DNA of 64,000 bases from Entamoeba invadens IP1 (taxonomy: Eukaryota; Evosea; Mastigamoebida; Endamoebidae). The translations under genes and the position numbers were made by a program. The DNA lies in assembly GCF_000330505.1 (NCBI RefSeq), contig NW_004443753.1, positions 102,957-166,956 on the forward strand. Direction: 5' to 3'. The notes beneath the pieces are model-generated. The model saw only the letters and a program-made list of their open reading frames with translations. It searched no databases and was not told the origin of the DNA. Below are positions 1 to 9,480 of this stretch, piece by piece (position 1 is the first letter of the stretch; each line of letters opens with the position of its first letter).

Positions 1-1
1 A

Positions 2-369
2 TTGGAATTGTCGAATCCGATAGAAAGAATATTCAACTTTGAATGGCTTGAAAATGATGTGGCGCTCAATGGAATACCGATCGTTCAGACGTTTAAAAGC
101 GTTTGTTGCTATTATTATTCAAACGAAATAATATCATCGAAAAGAAGACTTACACCAAGCGCAACGAAATGAATTTCAATTTAATTATATCGTGCTTCAA
201 AAAGATGTCCACATTTGTGTATGAGCATCTTGGGATATTTGCAATGATCCCACAATTCAACGTGAAAAGGCCCGACGACTTCATTACTTTTTTATTGGAC
301 TTCCTTCAGAAAACTGTGACTCGGATCACATACTTTGATCGACAAATAGCTATTCCATATACCCCATGA
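2..369 (+). CDS. 3' end of an unrecognised gene, probably two exons
   Basis: The frame starting at base 2 is open from the window edge, and a second open frame ends with TGA at 367-369 just before the gap. They can be joined by a short intron: a GTTTGT donor at 101-106 follows a codon boundary, and AG acceptors at 143-144 (or 146-147) keep phase 0. The joined tail is about 108 residues, fairly hydrophobic and aromatic (for example FVYEHLGIFAMIPQF). I recognise no family. A GTTTGT intron of about 44 nt with an AAG end would resemble others in this window. The alternative is two unrelated open stretches or a frameshifted relic. Confidence 0.35.
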
Positions 370-372
370 GGA

Positions 373-472
373 NNNNNNNNNNNNNNNNNNNNNNNNNNNN
401 NNNNNNNNNNNNNNNNNNNNNNNNNNNNNNNNNNNNNNNNNNNNNNNNNNNNNNNNNNNNNNNNNNNNNNNN
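373..472. other. Assembly gap (100 N)
   Basis: Exactly 100 N, so a nominal gap of unknown true length. It separates the end of the first gene from the region upstream of the RasGEF gene. Open frames drawn across it on the minus strand are artefacts. Confidence 0.99.
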
Positions 473-640
473 AAGGCAATTCCATTCAACACCAATCCAC
501 TTGCTGTGATAGCGCTGAAATTTATAGTTATAGATATTAAAATTGTATTGAACTATGTAGTGAGGGAAGTTACATGATGTGTTCATGTCACTCCCATGTG
601 TGTGAATGTATTTAGAAGTGTGGTGATTACTATAAAGAAA

Positions 641-680
641 TATAATAATAAGTGTGAGTTGCGCCACACTTATTATTATA
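641..680. repeat. Perfect 16-bp inverted repeat (hairpin)
   Basis: The arm at 641-656 (TATAATAATAAGTGTG) is the exact reverse complement of 665-680, with an 8-base loop (AGTTGCGC). It lies about 225 bases upstream of the RasGEF start. The remainder of 473-905 is AT-rich intergenic sequence in which I see no gene. Confidence 0.8.
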
Positions 681-905
681 TTATTACACCGACTTATTCA
701 TTATTATTGTAATTGACTTTATTTGATGTGTGTTAATGTGTTTGGTTTTGAATTTTTGAAAAGAATGTAGTGCGTCACAATTTGTAGGAGTCGAATTCGA
801 ATTTTGGAAGTTAATGACATCAATAAATCAATTACTTTTGGTAATTTCTACAAGTCGCGTTTCAATTTTTGAGAACAACTCGACAACTCAAAAACAAAGA
901 ACATC

Positions 906-2708
906 ATGAAGAGGAGAGTCCAACACTTCTCACTAAAACACACAAGTCCATTGATCAAGTCCGATTTGATTTTCTTTACCCCTCGAAAAAAGATCAATGC
1001 AAACTCCGAAAGTGCAAAAATACCAGAAGAAAGTGCAAAACTACATGTAATTCCTTCATTCAATAAACGACGGACTGTTGGGATCTTTGATGCACCAATT
1101 CATCTCTATTTGCTGGTCAACAAAATCATTCAAAATGAAAAGGTGCTGGAAGATGAATTGTACGAACAGTGCGAATGTGCAGACAAAAACATTTTGAGTT
1201 CGACAAACACATTGAACCCCAGTGAAATTGAGGAGATTGTCTACCTCTTCATTAAGAACCTCAGCGAGTTGAATCAACCCCTCTTCGAGTCGATCGACGA
1301 TTTTGACGGCATCGAAATGCCATTCACCAACAACACAATTGTCCTCCTCAAAATTCGTATTTGGCGGATGTCAAGTAACCGAAGAGTGTTGATCAAAGCG
1401 GCGTCGAAAATCTATTCGCATCTTCAAAACACGACGGGAACAATATCGTTGCACCTCTTTAAAGTGCTTTTAAACAATGAAGGTGAGTTGGGGATACCGG
1501 AGATGATCGGGTTGAATTTGCTTCTCCAATGTCTTGACATGTACGAAAAAGAGATTTTTGAACCGAACGCACATGACCCATTTTTCAAAGACGATAACGT
1601 GGAAATGCAAAGTGTTGTTGGAGGAAGGAAGGAGACGTTGGTCCAAATCCTTTTCGACCCATTTTTCGAGAACAAAGCATACTTGAGACAGTTTGTCCAT
1701 ACAATTCCTTACATCATGACAGAGCAATTTTTCTTCGAGAAAGTAGTGGAAGAGTTCAACGCTATTGTCAAAGAGCAAATGATGAATGACGATAAAGTGG
1801 CTCAACGCCAACGTCGATTTGAAACGACTGTTTTGACTTGGATCGAGCAAAGTGGGAAACTCGTTGCACAAATTGAGCCAGACGTCATCACCAAATTGAA
1901 ACAAAGCGAAATATTGACATCCAAAAGACTCAGCGGAAGCTTCAGACTTGCACTTACAGAACAACTGAATTTGTTGCAACTCAGCACAAGAAAAGTGAAA
2001 GTCAGCTTGTACACCAACAACAGCTTCACACAAGAACACCCAAGCGACTTGAAGCTTGACAGTGAAATCGAAGAACTCCTCTCTGAGAAGGTAAGTGTAT
2101 TGGCAGAGCAACTTGTACTCTTCGATTACAAGTCCTTTGTTCAGATCAAAGCATACGAAGCGTATCTCGACTGTGGAAATCACTCAATGCAAAACTACAT
2201 CACCAAGACTAAAAGAATAGAAAACATGTTCCTTGTACTCCTTCAACAGAACAAAACAAAAATCGGACAAGTGATAAAAATCGCCAAAATGTGCTTTGAG
2301 CTTAAAGGCTTCAACATCGCATACATCCTCTTCAGCGTTTTGGTTAAGATCTCAATCGAAAGCCCTACACTGTTTGCTAAGACAGAGAAGTCGAAGCTCT
2401 CGAAGTTCAAAGCGCTCGAGGATCACTTCCAAATCTCCAAAAATTTCGCAAATTACAGAAAAATACTCGAAAAGGCTCATTTGCCAAAGGTACCCGTTGT
2501 ATCCATTTGGATCCACGACATCATCAGCATAAACCAAATGCCGTTGACATTCGAGGGGACTGATGATATTTTCAATTTCCAGCAACTCCAAGTCATTTCC
2601 GCAATTGTGAAGGAAATTAACGAGGTCCAAACGGTTGCATTCACAATAGCACCGAACAAAGAAATACAAAACAAGTTGGACGCGCTTGTCAAGTCGGCCA
2701 AACTGTAA
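906..2708 (+). CDS. Ras guanine nucleotide exchange factor (RasGEF)
   Basis: A 600-residue intronless frame. Residues about 240-290 (ETLVQILFDPFFENKAYLRQF) look like the RasGEF N-terminal motif. Residues about 390-600 follow the Cdc25-homology domain: a leading helix (LAEQLVLFDYKSFVQIKA), the FNIAYILFSVLVKISIESP helix, an NYRKILEKAHLPKVPVVSIW segment and the following DI.SIN loop. Such proteins activate Ras-family GTPases by promoting GDP release; Entamoeba has many. The first ATG is used; the start is followed by a basic, probably disordered stretch. The individual substrate GTPase cannot be told from sequence. No membrane segment is seen. Confidence 0.8.
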   Translation: MKRRVQHFSLKHTSPLIKSDLIFFTPRKKINANSESAKIPEESAKLHVIPSFNKRRTVGIFDAPIHLYLLVNKIIQNEKVLEDELYEQCECADKNILSSTNTLNPSEIEEIVYLFIKNLSELNQPLFESIDDFDGIEMPFTNNTIVLLKIRIWRMSSNRRVLIKAASKIYSHLQNTTGTISLHLFKVLLNNEGELGIPEMIGLNLLLQCLDMYEKEIFEPNAHDPFFKDDNVEMQSVVGGRKETLVQILFDPFFENKAYLRQFVHTIPYIMTEQFFFEKVVEEFNAIVKEQMMNDDKVAQRQRRFETTVLTWIEQSGKLVAQIEPDVITKLKQSEILTSKRLSGSFRLALTEQLNLLQLSTRKVKVSLYTNNSFTQEHPSDLKLDSEIEELLSEKVSVLAEQLVLFDYKSFVQIKAYEAYLDCGNHSMQNYITKTKRIENMFLVLLQQNKTKIGQVIKIAKMCFELKGFNIAYILFSVLVKISIESPTLFAKTEKSKLSKFKALEDHFQISKNFANYRKILEKAHLPKVPVVSIWIHDIISINQMPLTFEGTDDIFNFQQLQVISAIVKEINEVQTVAFTIAPNKEIQNKLDALVKSAKL

Positions 2709-2802
2709 ATTAAGTGGTTTTTTTTATCTGTAATTTCAAAATGAAACGATAATATGCTAAACATTTAATCACAACTTTTCGATAATAATTCGAACTGTAA
2801 TT

Positions 2803-3855
2803 TCACACCTCCTCTTCTCTCAAATGGTTGAAAGCAATGTGCGCTGTTTTGTAATGAAACAACGACGGTGCCGCGTACTGTGTATTTTTGTCAAGTTCGT
2901 GCTTGTTTACTTTTCCAATGCTGAAACTTGCATAGACAAACAAAACTAATGACGCCAAAAAAGACAAAACGGGGCAAATCCACCCGCCAAAAGACACAAA
3001 GACCCCAATAAGTTGCGGAGATAACACCTCTGCCCAGAGTATGTGTGAATTCTTTTGGTTCACCCTGAAATGGAATTTGGAGATAAACGCCTGCACACTT
3101 AAGGTAAATGGGATTCCTAAAATTCTCACAGCCACTCTGACAAACGGAGAACTTTTAGAGATATGAGACACAGTTGTGTCGGATTCGATGCACCCATCGA
3201 ATGAAAAATTGAGCGTTGAAAACGACTTTGGAATTGCACAGACACGAACGTGTTCCACGCGAAACAATGGTAAAAATTTAAGCGGCATTTTTTCATTGAA
3301 GTTTTCAATTTCCAACTCCGAGTGTGCCAACCTCCAACACGTAGAGTACACCAAGACGTCGTCGATTGTTCTTTTAGGAGGGCAACACGGAAATTCAGTG
3401 TGATTATTTCGTGTGTGGTTGTACCACAAATCGACTTCGTGTGCGTGTTTGAATTTGAAGAAAATCTGGTTTGTGTGGAAGTGTGGTATTCTTCCTCTGT
3501 TTTCCACAACTAAGAAGTTCCGTGGGTCCCACCTCACCGATCTGAACGTCTGGTAGAGTTTTATTTTCTCTTCAAATGGAATCACAATAATTTCGTTTGG
3601 TGTCAAGACCTCATATGAGAGTGGAGTAAAAACAACCAAATTTTCCTTTTGATACAATTCGAGTATTCCGTCAATCACATTTGTTGAGACAACCATTTGT
3701 ACCTCTGCACTCATTTTGATTTCACCGAGTCTGTCCCTTAGTTTCTTTTCGTGTACTCCGACTGAGACATTTTCCTTCTTCTTTGTTGTAAAGAGTATAT
3801 ACACCGTCGTACCAAAGATGACCATGCAAACGAGGATGTCCATTACATAACTCAT
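2803..3855 (-). CDS. Membrane protein with terminal transmembrane segments, function unknown
   Basis: 350 residues. A hydrophobic segment at residues about 5-24 (LVCMVIFGTTVYILFTT) is followed by a lysine-rich stretch, and a second hydrophobic span lies at about 275-310 (GVFVSFGGWICPVLSFLASL). The middle is soluble. A stretch ending KHAHEVDLWYNHTRNN resembles the last helix of a PH domain, and the part before the second membrane span could be an SMP-like lipid-transfer fold, as in Nvj2/TEX2 proteins; both are guesses from pattern only. It converges with the RasGEF gene (95 bases apart). Confidence 0.6.
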   Translation of the reverse strand: MSYVMDILVCMVIFGTTVYILFTTKKKENVSVGVHEKKLRDRLGEIKMSAEVQMVVSTNVIDGILELYQKENLVVFTPLSYEVLTPNEIIVIPFEEKIKLYQTFRSVRWDPRNFLVVENRGRIPHFHTNQIFFKFKHAHEVDLWYNHTRNNHTEFPCCPPKRTIDDVLVYSTCWRLAHSELEIENFNEKMPLKFLPLFRVEHVRVCAIPKSFSTLNFSFDGCIESDTTVSHISKSSPFVRVAVRILGIPFTLSVQAFISKFHFRVNQKNSHILWAEVLSPQLIGVFVSFGGWICPVLSFLASLVLFVYASFSIGKVNKHELDKNTQYAAPSLFHYKTAHIAFNHLREEEV

Positions 3856-4113
3856 TTCATTTTACACATTATTATTTCCCCCAAATGTACTCCCATTCCA
3901 CACCACAATCTGGAACAAAAAAAATATTTAACTAATAGTATTTTTACTATATTTTGTTTTAGATTCTAAAGTGATTATTCTATTTTGACAAAATAGAATT
4001 ATATCATAATATTATTATTAATAAAATGACTTACGACGAGATAATTCATCTAGTCGTATAACCAGTAAATCAAAAACCAAACATTAATATTAACAAAAAC
4101 TATATCAAATAGT

Positions 4114-4908
4114 TTATTTTTCTTTGAGAAATTCTCCAATAACTTCATAATACTTCAAAAACGATGGCAAAGACATATGTCTTGCTCCTTCGAACCTTTC
4201 AATCTTCGCATCAAATCCTTTATTTACCGAATGATTGAACATCTTTTCTGTCATTCTATTATCTACAATCTCGTCATTCATTGACTCGAGAAATAGTATT
4301 TTAATAGATTTGTTAATAGTTTCAAATTTTGAGAGGTTGTCCCAACGATCTTTTGTGTCGACTTTGCGGAACTCTTTCAAACTTGAAAAGCCATTCTCAA
4401 GTATCAACTTAGACACCCCACGTCTTTGAGCAGCACTGAGAGCAACCCCAACGCCCAAAGACCGTCCTAATAATGTGATATTATTAAGCGGAATTGTTGC
4501 GGATAGGGCATCTAATACAGACACCGCGTCGTCAGTTAAGCCGTCTTCCGTTGGTTTACCGGTGGATACACCGAACCCACGATATGATAACACACCAACG
4601 TGGACGTTAAGCCGATTATAAAATTGCTTTAATAATTGAAGGCGGTCAATGAAAGCGCCAGCGTTACTTTGAAAAAGGAGAAGTAAGTGTGTGGCATTGG
4701 GATGAAGAATGTAATAAAGGTGAACCGTCTCTTTGTCGTGTGTTATCACTTTCAAATCGGTGAGTGTGGAGGGAAGGTTGTATTTGCGAGTCAGTTCGGA
4801 CATTGTGGGAAGACTCGACAATTTATCGGGGAAATATAACTGACTTATGACAGAATGAATTAACAGGAGGAAGTAAAGTAGAACCATGTTTTTAAGATTT
4901 GTTTGCAT
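4114..4908 (-). CDS. Secreted or ER-lumenal alpha/beta hydrolase (ABHD13/BEM46-like)
   Basis: 264 residues. An N-terminal signal peptide (residues about 8-22, LLYFLLLIHSVIS) precedes an alpha/beta-hydrolase fold. The nucleophile elbow is GRSLG (148-152, Ser150), acid candidates are Asp212 and Asp216 (NDEIVD), and the histidine is His244 (GARHMSLP). The oxyanion region reads QSNAG where the family usually has HGNAG, so the His is replaced by Gln. YRGFGVSTGKPTEDGL matches the BEM46/ABHD13 family. The substrate is unknown; members are probably esterases or thioesterases. Confidence 0.8.
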   Translation of the reverse strand: MQTNLKNMVLLYFLLLIHSVISQLYFPDKLSSLPTMSELTRKYNLPSTLTDLKVITHDKETVHLYYILHPNATHLLLLFQSNAGAFIDRLQLLKQFYNRLNVHVGVLSYRGFGVSTGKPTEDGLTDDAVSVLDALSATIPLNNITLLGRSLGVGVALSAAQRRGVSKLILENGFSSLKEFRKVDTKDRWDNLSKFETINKSIKILFLESMNDEIVDNRMTEKMFNHSVNKGFDAKIERFEGARHMSLPSFLKYYEVIGEFLKEK

Positions 4909-4951
4909 TGATAATTAATAAAAGTATTATAATTATAATTAATTGTTATGA

Positions 4952-5052
4952 TTTATAATAAAAATTATAATAAAAATTATAATAAAAATTATAATAAAAA
5001 TTATAATAAAATTATAATAAAAATTATAATAAAAATTTATAATAAAATTTTT
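4952..5052. repeat. AT-only tandem repeat, 12-base unit
   Basis: Repeated copies of ATAATAAAAATT, with a few units shortened by a base or more. It sits just upstream of the hydrolase gene on the minus strand. Apparent proteins here (NYNKNYNK) are translations of the repeat. Confidence 0.85.
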
Positions 5053-5088
5053 TTTATAAAAGTTAAAAATTTAAAATATTTAAAGACA

Positions 5089-5358
5089 TCAAACGTAAAT
5101 GATTTTGGGTTTTATAAATTGGTAAATCTCAGTATCACCAACATTCACATACCCGTACACTGTTTTGAGTTGGTTCAAAATTTGTTTAAATCCGATTGTA
5201 TTGTTCTGATTGTTTGTGGTGTGTTTGCATTTAACTGTCATTGTTCCATCTCTAACGTTTCTTCTTTTTACATTAACAATCTTCATTTCATTTTCTGATT
5301 TACAAAACTGTTTTATTTGATCATTTTTTGTTTTGTGTAATAATGTTAAATAAAACAT
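5089..5358 (-). CDS. Small open frame, 89 residues, uncertain
   Basis: An ATG-initiated frame of mixed composition, rich in charged residues, inside otherwise A/T-dominated intergenic DNA. A second ATG at residue 24 would give a 66-residue protein. No family is recognised and there is no signal peptide. It may be a small gene or chance. The following 5359-5810 is very AT-rich and I see nothing in it. Confidence 0.25.
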   Translation of the reverse strand: MFYLTLLHKTKNDQIKQFCKSENEMKIVNVKRRNVRDGTMTVKCKHTTNNQNNTIGFKQILNQLKTVYGYVNVGDTEIYQFIKPKIIYV

Positions 5359-5810
5359 TTTAATTTTTTAATTAAATTTAAAACAAGAATTAAAAACAAT
5401 AAAAAACACATTCGAATTATCTTTTTGAAGAAATCCCGAAATAGATATTTAATGCAACTGAAATATGGAATTAGTCAATAGAGTAAACGAAGATTAGACG
5501 TTTATTACAAATTTCCATGTTATTGCCAACTTTGGTTTTATTTTTTATTCCAAAACGGCGAAAAAAAACTCATTGCTAAAAAAATGAAATAAAAAAATAA
5601 ATTAAAATGAATAAAATTGAATTAAACAAATCCCAATTGATTCTAAAAACAAAACGCATGAAAACTATCGTTTTTTTAACAAAAACTCGGTGAAAAAATA
5701 ATAATAATCACAATAATTATTAATAGCAAAGTCAAAGCCAAAAAATACAAACTCAACATTAAAGCAACACAAATCAATAATAATTGTATTTTTGATATAA
5801 TAAATAAATT

Positions 5811-6581
5811 CTACGCGATAGGAGACCGATTTCGTTTTTGGTCGTCAGACGAGTCTGAGATGAAACTTTTGACTTCCAAATTAGTTCCGTCGAAGTCGAG
5901 TAAAATACTTGGAACTGGTTTAAAAGCACTTAAATTGTTATATACTCCCTTGCAGATATACTTTTCAAATAACTTTTCAATTTGTTGATCATAAGGGTTA
6001 ACGGTGACTATTCGATCTATTAACGAACTTTTACGATTCGACCCCGCCATCCTATCGATAATAGTTCGATTGACGGAGAGTCCGAAATCGCGTATAGTTT
6101 CTTTATCTAAAACAAATAACATATTATGGAGTTGAGCTGTTATAGATCGCACTTTCTTCATTACTATAGTAAATTCAGTCTTCCGGGTCTTCTTCATTTG
6201 ACACGCAATTGAATTCTCCGCAGCTACTTCTAATAAGACGGAAAACGATAAAGCATCCATCGAGCGTTTGATTAATCGGGAGGCCCACTTCTTCTCTTGA
6301 CCACAGCATTTGACTGCTTTGTCCATCTCTAAAGTCACATAATTGATCACATCAATTTTCTTGTTAAAGTACTCGACACTTTTTACAGTAAGTAATGGTG
6401 ACGTTTTTGTGGACTTTTTATAGACCTTTTCAATCTCATATTGTACACCAAAGAGTGATAAAAGCCCAAGTAATGCTCCTTGTTGACATGCTTCAAAAGT
6501 CTTACTCGAACGTTTCAAGTAGTCCCAGTCTTTTTTGTCCCCTGTCACATCAATGCTCTTGGCAACGTCTTGTTTACTCAT
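5811..6581 (-). CDS. Hypothetical protein, 256 residues
   Basis: A continuous frame with good coding composition and a clear ATG. It is lysine- and serine-rich, predicted mostly helical, without signal peptide or membrane span, and ends in an acidic/serine tail (SFISDSSDDQKRNRSP). I recognise no domain. Its upstream region carries a minus-strand AAAGTGAG element (6716-6723) and a GCATTCCATTC element (6620-6630), both of which recur near other starts in the window. Confidence 0.6.
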   Translation of the reverse strand: MSKQDVAKSIDVTGDKKDWDYLKRSSKTFEACQQGALLGLLSLFGVQYEIEKVYKKSTKTSPLLTVKSVEYFNKKIDVINYVTLEMDKAVKCCGQEKKWASRLIKRSMDALSFSVLLEVAAENSIACQMKKTRKTEFTIVMKKVRSITAQLHNMLFVLDKETIRDFGLSVNRTIIDRMAGSNRKSSLIDRIVTVNPYDQQIEKLFEKYICKGVYNNLSAFKPVPSILLDFDGTNLEVKSFISDSSDDQKRNRSPIA

Positions 6582-6715
6582 TTTGGTTATTTGAGTTTTT
6601 CATTGCAAATGTCTTCCATGCATTCCATTCGCTCTTCCCTCGTTTCATCTCCTTATTTCGTGTTTGACCGGTTTTGGTATTATTTATGGCAAGTTTGTCA
6701 CTCCTTCATTCGTCA

Positions 6716-6723
6716 CTCACTTT
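6716..6723 (-). promoter_or_regulatory. AAAGTGAG element
   Basis: CTCACTTT on the plus strand, that is AAAGTGAG toward the gene starting at 6581, about 135 bases upstream. The same octamer occurs upstream of four plus-strand genes. Function is inferred from recurrence only. Confidence 0.3.
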
Positions 6724-7259
6724 CATATAAAATCCCCATTTGCAATGGAAATATTATGTTAAATTTAAATTGACATTTCAGAAACGGCAATACGTTACGT
6801 GTGGTTCAATTGAAAGTTAACTTTTTTTCAATGGCTCTTACAAACCCAGTTTGCCGGGAAATACTATGTGTTAAACCTTTGTTTACTTATTCGTTCAAAA
6901 CTTCGAAAACTCGACAACCATTTCGAGCAAAAAGAATAATTCCCTTTTTAGAAAAAAACACTTTATAATCATTCGAATACTTTATATTTTCAATATCTTT
7001 AAAATTTTGTTGGCATATCTTATACCGTTTGACTAAGATATAGTAATCAATATTCAACACAACAATCAAATTTTTATGACACACACTTTTAATCTGTTTT
7101 TTGATAATCTATATAGTAGTTATTGCAAAAAATAAATATTGGTTTTAACGAAGAAAATTTGGTCAGTTTCAAATTATTATTTTTGACAAAACACCCCAAA
7201 GTTTTGTTTTGTAAAAAATTCTATGACATATAACTAAACAACCAATTATTTTTACTATT
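6724..7259. other. Gene-poor stretch downstream of the HSF relic
   Basis: AT-rich DNA with a 65-codon minus-strand open frame (6887-7084) that has no ATG and no recognised similarity. It lies downstream of the HSF-like relic in the same orientation, so it may be more of the same decayed gene. Otherwise nothing is seen. Confidence 0.4.
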
Positions 7260-7615
7260 TTATCTGTGGTTGACAAAGTTTACTATAAATAATAGTTTTT
7301 TTCTTATAATAATTCTTATTACTTCGAAACCAACTCGATGGGTGTTAAATCCAGAACAGCAAATCTGTCCATTCTTTTCATAATGGATTTGTGACAACAC
7401 CTTTGCTACACCAAAATTGTTCAAGTGCCTCAAAATAATTGTAAAATGGCTTTCTTTGAAGTATTTCTATGTGTTTATTCAATTTCCTTTAATATCAGTA
7501 ATTTATTGCCTGTTATAGATTCATAACTGTTAGACATAATGACAGACCATTTCCACTGTAATATTTCATATTCGGCATTGCACATCCACTGATACACAAA
7601 CTATATTTTTGCCAT
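7260..7615 (-). pseudogene. Relic of a heat-shock-factor-type DNA-binding domain
   Basis: Two minus-strand segments together read like an HSF DNA-binding domain. Segment A (7600 to 7478) gives FVYQWMCNAEYEILQWKWS and ends in TAA. Segment B (7466 to 7263), in another frame, gives KYFKESHFTIILRHLNNFG, which matches the HSF recognition-helix consensus (LPKYFKHxNFxSFVRQLNxYGF), then GFNTHRVGFEVIRIIIRKK, matching the usual F.RG..ELL..IKR end. A stop (TAG at 7601-7603) precedes segment A. With a frame change and at least two stops I call it a pseudogene. Introns were considered, but no GTTTGT donor joins the parts. Confidence 0.55.
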
Positions 7616-7705
7616 ATTTCCATTCTGCCGAACTTGAAATATTCGACTGTTGTTAGTTAATAGTTATGAATACTAAATAAATATGGTTTTTAAAAATAAG
7701 ATGTT

Positions 7706-7984
7706 TTAGAATAGCAAAATAGGCAAAAAAAGACCAAATTCATTAACGAAACACACAATTAAAAACATAAACATTTTTTCTATATTTTCTCGAAGAAAAT
7801 TCGCCTGTCCCAAAGTTTTCTGGTAAAATCAACGAAATTGGTCGCTGAGTTTTTGGTTATGTAAGAGGAACCGATTTGTCAAGTACTCATTCTGACACCT
7901 TCGAAAATCATGTTATTGGTAACCACGTCCGACCCAAACACTCACTTTGACACACACTTTCCTAACGAATAGTTCAGTCAACAT
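7706..7984 (-). pseudogene. Decayed reading frame with two in-frame stops
   Basis: From an ATG at 7984 one frame runs about 92 codons, interrupted by TAA and TGA only, with protein-like composition (for example CQNEYLTNRFLLHNQKLSDQ). It is in the same strand and frame as the first segment of the HSF-like relic 100 bases downstream, so it may be that gene's N-terminal part. No family is recognised. Confidence 0.3.
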
Positions 7985-8514
7985 CGTTTTATTCTGACCA
8001 AATTATTATTACTTTTTGTTTTTTAATTAATTTTATTAAATAATTTGGCTGAAAAAATGGGTTGTTTAAGTATTGCACCACAACGAAACTTTTGCTGAAA
8101 ACAATTTGAAAAACTCATCGTTTTTCAAAACATACATTTTGTGGACTTGATTTTTTACAAAAAATAAAAAACTGCATTTTTCGTACAGTTTTAATTCACC
8201 ATCTAAAATATGATATTTAATTTGAACTAATAATATATCATCTATTCATTTTATTTTATAATAAATACAGTTTTGTTTTTATTGTATTCATTTTATTACT
8301 CATTATCTATTTTTTAATTATTAAACTTTAATGTATAATTAATTAATAAAATTACTACATTTTTATTAATAAACATTTAATTTAATGAATTATAATTACT
8401 AGTATGTGGATTATATATTTTAAGATTCTATTTTATCGACTTCACATTCGACATTTATTCCCATATTATTTTAGTTGAGCGAAAATGCATATAGATAATA
8501 AAGAAAGAGCCACT
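7985..8514. other. AT-rich intergenic DNA, nothing recognised
   Basis: Long runs of A and T with no open frame, repeat family or RNA gene that I can identify. Confidence 0.6.
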
Positions 8515-9294
8515 TCAGAATAAATTAAACCAAGAAAAGTACCCAATGTATAACGAAGAAAAGAAAATAAAACCACACACAATTGAAAAAACAACACTTG
8601 AGAGATTCCACATATCAACAATCATTTTCGCCTTTTCATTTCCCATATCTAATGCTATATTCAGATTATTAAACATCTTTTCAATTTGTGGTGTTTTATA
8701 CAAAAGAACGCTCATCTTCTTTTGGATGATGTCAAAGACGCTAAAAAATCCTTTAAAATTTGAGTTTATTTCTGTCATCTTTCCATACAATTCTATTAAT
8801 ATTGGATTCATTTCTTTAATTTTATCTGCAAGTTCACGGACTTCACTCACAAGAGAATCAGGTACAAATCTCTTGAAAATGGAATCGTTCAATTTTTCTA
8901 AAAAGACCGAAAAACCATCTAAAAATGCTTCAAATTGCACTACAAGTTCCTTATCAGTAATTTCGTTGTTTTGCACACTCAAAAGAGTTGTATTCACAAT
9001 TTCCCCTATTATTTGACCAAGCACATTCGACCTTCTCATACTTTTCGCAATTTGGTCAACTTGTTCCAAAACTTCATGGATAGGAATTTGGAGTGTTTGA
9101 ATAGTACCAACTACTCTTGTTGTCTCCGTTATGTCTGGAAGGGGTACTTTGACTATAAATAGACTTATAAACAACGCTCCACTCATCAAAACAAAAAACA
9201 ATGAAACACTTAAAACCAAAACCTTCTTAAACTCGCACGTTAAAACACTTTTAGTGTTGTCTTCACCAAATCGATGGTACGACGAACCTCCCAT
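8515..9294 (-). CDS. Predicted two-span membrane protein, function unknown
   Basis: 259 residues from the ATG at 9294. A hydrophobic span near residues 24-48 (VLVLSVSLFFVLMSGALFI) and one at the C-terminus (about 233-255, VVFSIVCGFIFFSSLYIGYF) flank a long helical, probably extracytoplasmic segment of about 180 residues containing a few N-glycosylation sequons. No family is recognised. It is divergent with the TLDc gene, starts 187 bases apart. Confidence 0.6.
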   Translation of the reverse strand: MGGSSYHRFGEDNTKSVLTCEFKKVLVLSVSLFFVLMSGALFISLFIVKVPLPDITETTRVVGTIQTLQIPIHEVLEQVDQIAKSMRRSNVLGQIIGEIVNTTLLSVQNNEITDKELVVQFEAFLDGFSVFLEKLNDSIFKRFVPDSLVSEVRELADKIKEMNPILIELYGKMTEINSNFKGFFSVFDIIQKKMSVLLYKTPQIEKMFNNLNIALDMGNEKAKMIVDMWNLSSVVFSIVCGFIFFSSLYIGYFSWFNLF

Positions 9295-9480
9295 CAATAC
9301 GTTTCCTTTTCAAGTTTTATAGTTTGTTTCTAATTTATTTTACCATTGATATAGTTTTGGATGGTTTTCAACAACACAGATGACCAATAACATTTTGTAA
9401 AACATTTTCAAAGATTTTAATAATAAAGACGTTAAAGTTTCAAATTTCAATGAACACAACAAAAAACTTAAAACTCGAGA

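Noticed and set aside
350..667. Minus-strand open frames running through the first N gap
   Set aside because: They exist only because N bases are read as open codons; the flanking peptides have no family features.
4948..5298. Plus-strand 116-residue ORF with NYNK repeats
   Set aside because: Its first third is translation of an AT tandem repeat, and the rest is low-complexity.
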